Shown here: positions 7,401-7,542 of the stretch, one piece after another
Position numbering within the stretch: position 1 is the first letter of the stretch
Layout: the number at the start of each line of letters is the position of its first letter
NCBI GenBank assembly: GCA_002721105.1
Contig: PBJL01000014.1
Location: forward strand, 49,637-57,178
From: Acidiferrobacteraceae bacterium
GTDB taxonomy: Bacteria; Pseudomonadota; Gammaproteobacteria; Arenicellales; UBA868
Direction of reading: 5' to 3'
DNA: 7,542 nt
Notes under the pieces: generated by a model
Told to the model about the DNA's origin: nothing
Seen by the model: the letters and a program-made list of their open reading frames with translations, nothing else
The model's database searches: none
Position numbers and translations under genes: made by a program

Positions 7401-7542
7401 GCTGGCGGACCTCTTTACCTCGAACGACTAACCAGAATCCATAATGAAAAAAAATTCGTCAACAATCAGGCTAGTATTGAAAGCAAAACCATTGACAAAG
7501 TCATGCTTGAAAATGCAATAGACGCGCTAAAAGTCGGTAATT
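4464..7542 (+). CDS. putA: Bifunctional proline dehydrogenase / L-glutamate gamma-semialdehyde dehydrogenase PutA (3' end missing)
   Basis: PutA oxidises proline to pyrroline-5-carboxylate with FAD, then the hydrolysed semialdehyde to glutamate with NAD+. It passes electrons to the membrane quinone pool. The frame is open for 1026 codons and runs off the window. An in-frame TAG at 4449-4451 makes GTG at 4464 the first possible start; the Shine-Dalgarno is weak. A helical arm (1-170) includes [19 protein letters not shown]. The proline dehydrogenase barrel (about 200-480) has Lys241, Asp282, RLVKGAYWD (343-351), ATHNAHT (397-403), [10 protein letters not shown] (418-427), Tyr444 and Arg459-Arg460, matching E. 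coli active-site residues. The aldehyde dehydrogenase domain (about 560-986) has SPWNFP (668-673), Glu771 in AETGG, catalytic Cys805 in [10 protein letters not shown] and the end motif [18 protein letters not shown]. The N-terminal ribbon-helix-helix repressor domain of E. coli PutA is absent. Confidence 0.96.
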   Translation, partial: MDKSLNDTRQVLRSFVSKDEESRARALVKEIPLDKDVRRSIENDAVQMIRTVRSKRRRGNLENFLAQYGLSTQEGVALMCLAEAMLRVPDSYTIDELIKDKIEPYSWNEHLGKSNSFLVNLSTWGLMLTGRAFLVKPESISGTITQIIRRLGEPIVREVIAGAMKVLGAEFILGRQISEALKRGRSMIEKGYTYSFDMLGEAARNELDAQKYFDSYSLAISEIGKTITCHDIHKNSGISVKLSALYSRYERSQSDVMLPKMVERVLFLARAASEAQIGFNIDAEESYRLDLSLDVIEHVLSDPSLSGWDGFGVVVQAYDKRAPVLLDWLYRLSIFLKRKIMVRLVKGAYWDQEIKYAQVHGLASYPVFSRKAHTDLSYLACAQKLLGMIDRIYPQFATHNAHTVATILHMARDTDAFEFQRLHGMGEILHELTMAQSGVSCRIYAPIGEHKDLLAYLVRRLLENGASNSFVNQLLDESYSHKDLARDPITISMDRAFSPNPSISMPSDIFKERCNSKGWNLNDPTDLLYIENVRSQFKHPYSWASTTTTRTLAQKNIINPAHPNQFVGSVQEASLDVAKDYVSAGLSEFSFWKRTSMHERAEYLDKISALYEKNVGELLSILCREAGKTLVDGISEIREAVDFLRYYSIQAKKLNPDRRPLGVVLCISPWNFPLAIFTGQIAAALVTGNTVIAKPAEQTPLIASYAIRLFREAGLPENVVQLALGQGSIIGAELVADHRINGVCFTGSLEVAKKINCKLAEHTSESVLIAETGGLNAMIVDSTALMEQAVGDIIRSAFQSAGQRCSALRILYIQEEIAEDCLKMLYGAMDMMRIGDPWLVSTDIGPLIDEDAKSAVLNYVDQARKKGQILKEVNIPSSGFFVSPTVLRVDGIESLEQEVFGPILHVTFYSGEDLAGVISSINDSGYGLTLGVHTRIDMRAKFVIDSAKVGNIYVNRDQIGATVGSQPFGGEGLSGTGPKAGGPLYLERLTRIHNEKKFVNNQASIESKTIDKVMLENAIDALKVGN

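Noticed and set aside
4464..7542. Possible frameshift or split in putA
   Set aside because: The frame was read codon by codon from 4464 to the edge. It stays open, and proline dehydrogenase and aldehyde dehydrogenase motifs appear in the same frame with correct spacing.
1..7542. A previously undescribed defence, mobile or other accessory system
   Set aside because: Every long forward frame belongs to a well-known core gene family (his, tat, put). No integrase, transposase, repeat array or unfamiliar gene cluster is present.

Overview
The window is a stretch of AT-rich bacterial chromosome with every gene on the + strand. It holds the distal half of a histidine operon (tail of hisB, then hisH, hisA, hisF, hisI), a complete twin-arginine translocation cluster (tatA, tatB, tatC), and most of a large putA gene that runs off the right edge. 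The organism is most likely a gammaproteobacterium. The TatC, PutA and HisA proteins resemble gammaproteobacterial sequences as I remember them. A stand-alone hisI next to tatABC is an arrangement known from Pseudomonas-like relatives. I cannot name a genus.

Positions 1-2631: the last eight codons of hisB are followed by hisH, hisA, hisF and hisI, tightly spaced (gaps of 10, 43 and 5 bases, then an ATGA overlap). HisH and HisF form the imidazole glycerol phosphate synthase. HisI and HisA carry out the steps just before it, and HisB acts just after it. All visible catalytic residues are intact. What is missing is hisE, the phosphoribosyl-ATP pyrophosphatase gene, which usually follows a stand-alone hisI in this gene order.

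Positions 2632-2872: an intergenic stretch of about 240 bases sits where hisE would be expected. It contains only a 33-codon ORF without a ribosome binding site, a weak hairpin, a 10-bp palindrome and a possible promoter for tatA. It may hold a decayed hisE, but this is uncertain.

Positions 2873-4398: tatA (ATG), tatB (GTG) and tatC (TTG) each have a clear Shine-Dalgarno sequence. They encode the inner-membrane system that exports folded proteins carrying twin-arginine signal peptides.

Positions 4399-7542: a short AT-rich spacer with a T tract and an extended -10 promoter precedes putA. This gene encodes a bifunctional proline dehydrogenase / pyrroline-5-carboxylate dehydrogenase, open for 1026 codons with no stop before the edge. 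It lacks the N-terminal ribbon-helix-helix domain of the E. coli protein, so it should be an enzyme only and not its own repressor.

I see no mobile elements, RNA genes, CRISPR arrays or undescribed multi-gene system. The points most worth a second look are the missing hisE and the content of the gap that replaces it.
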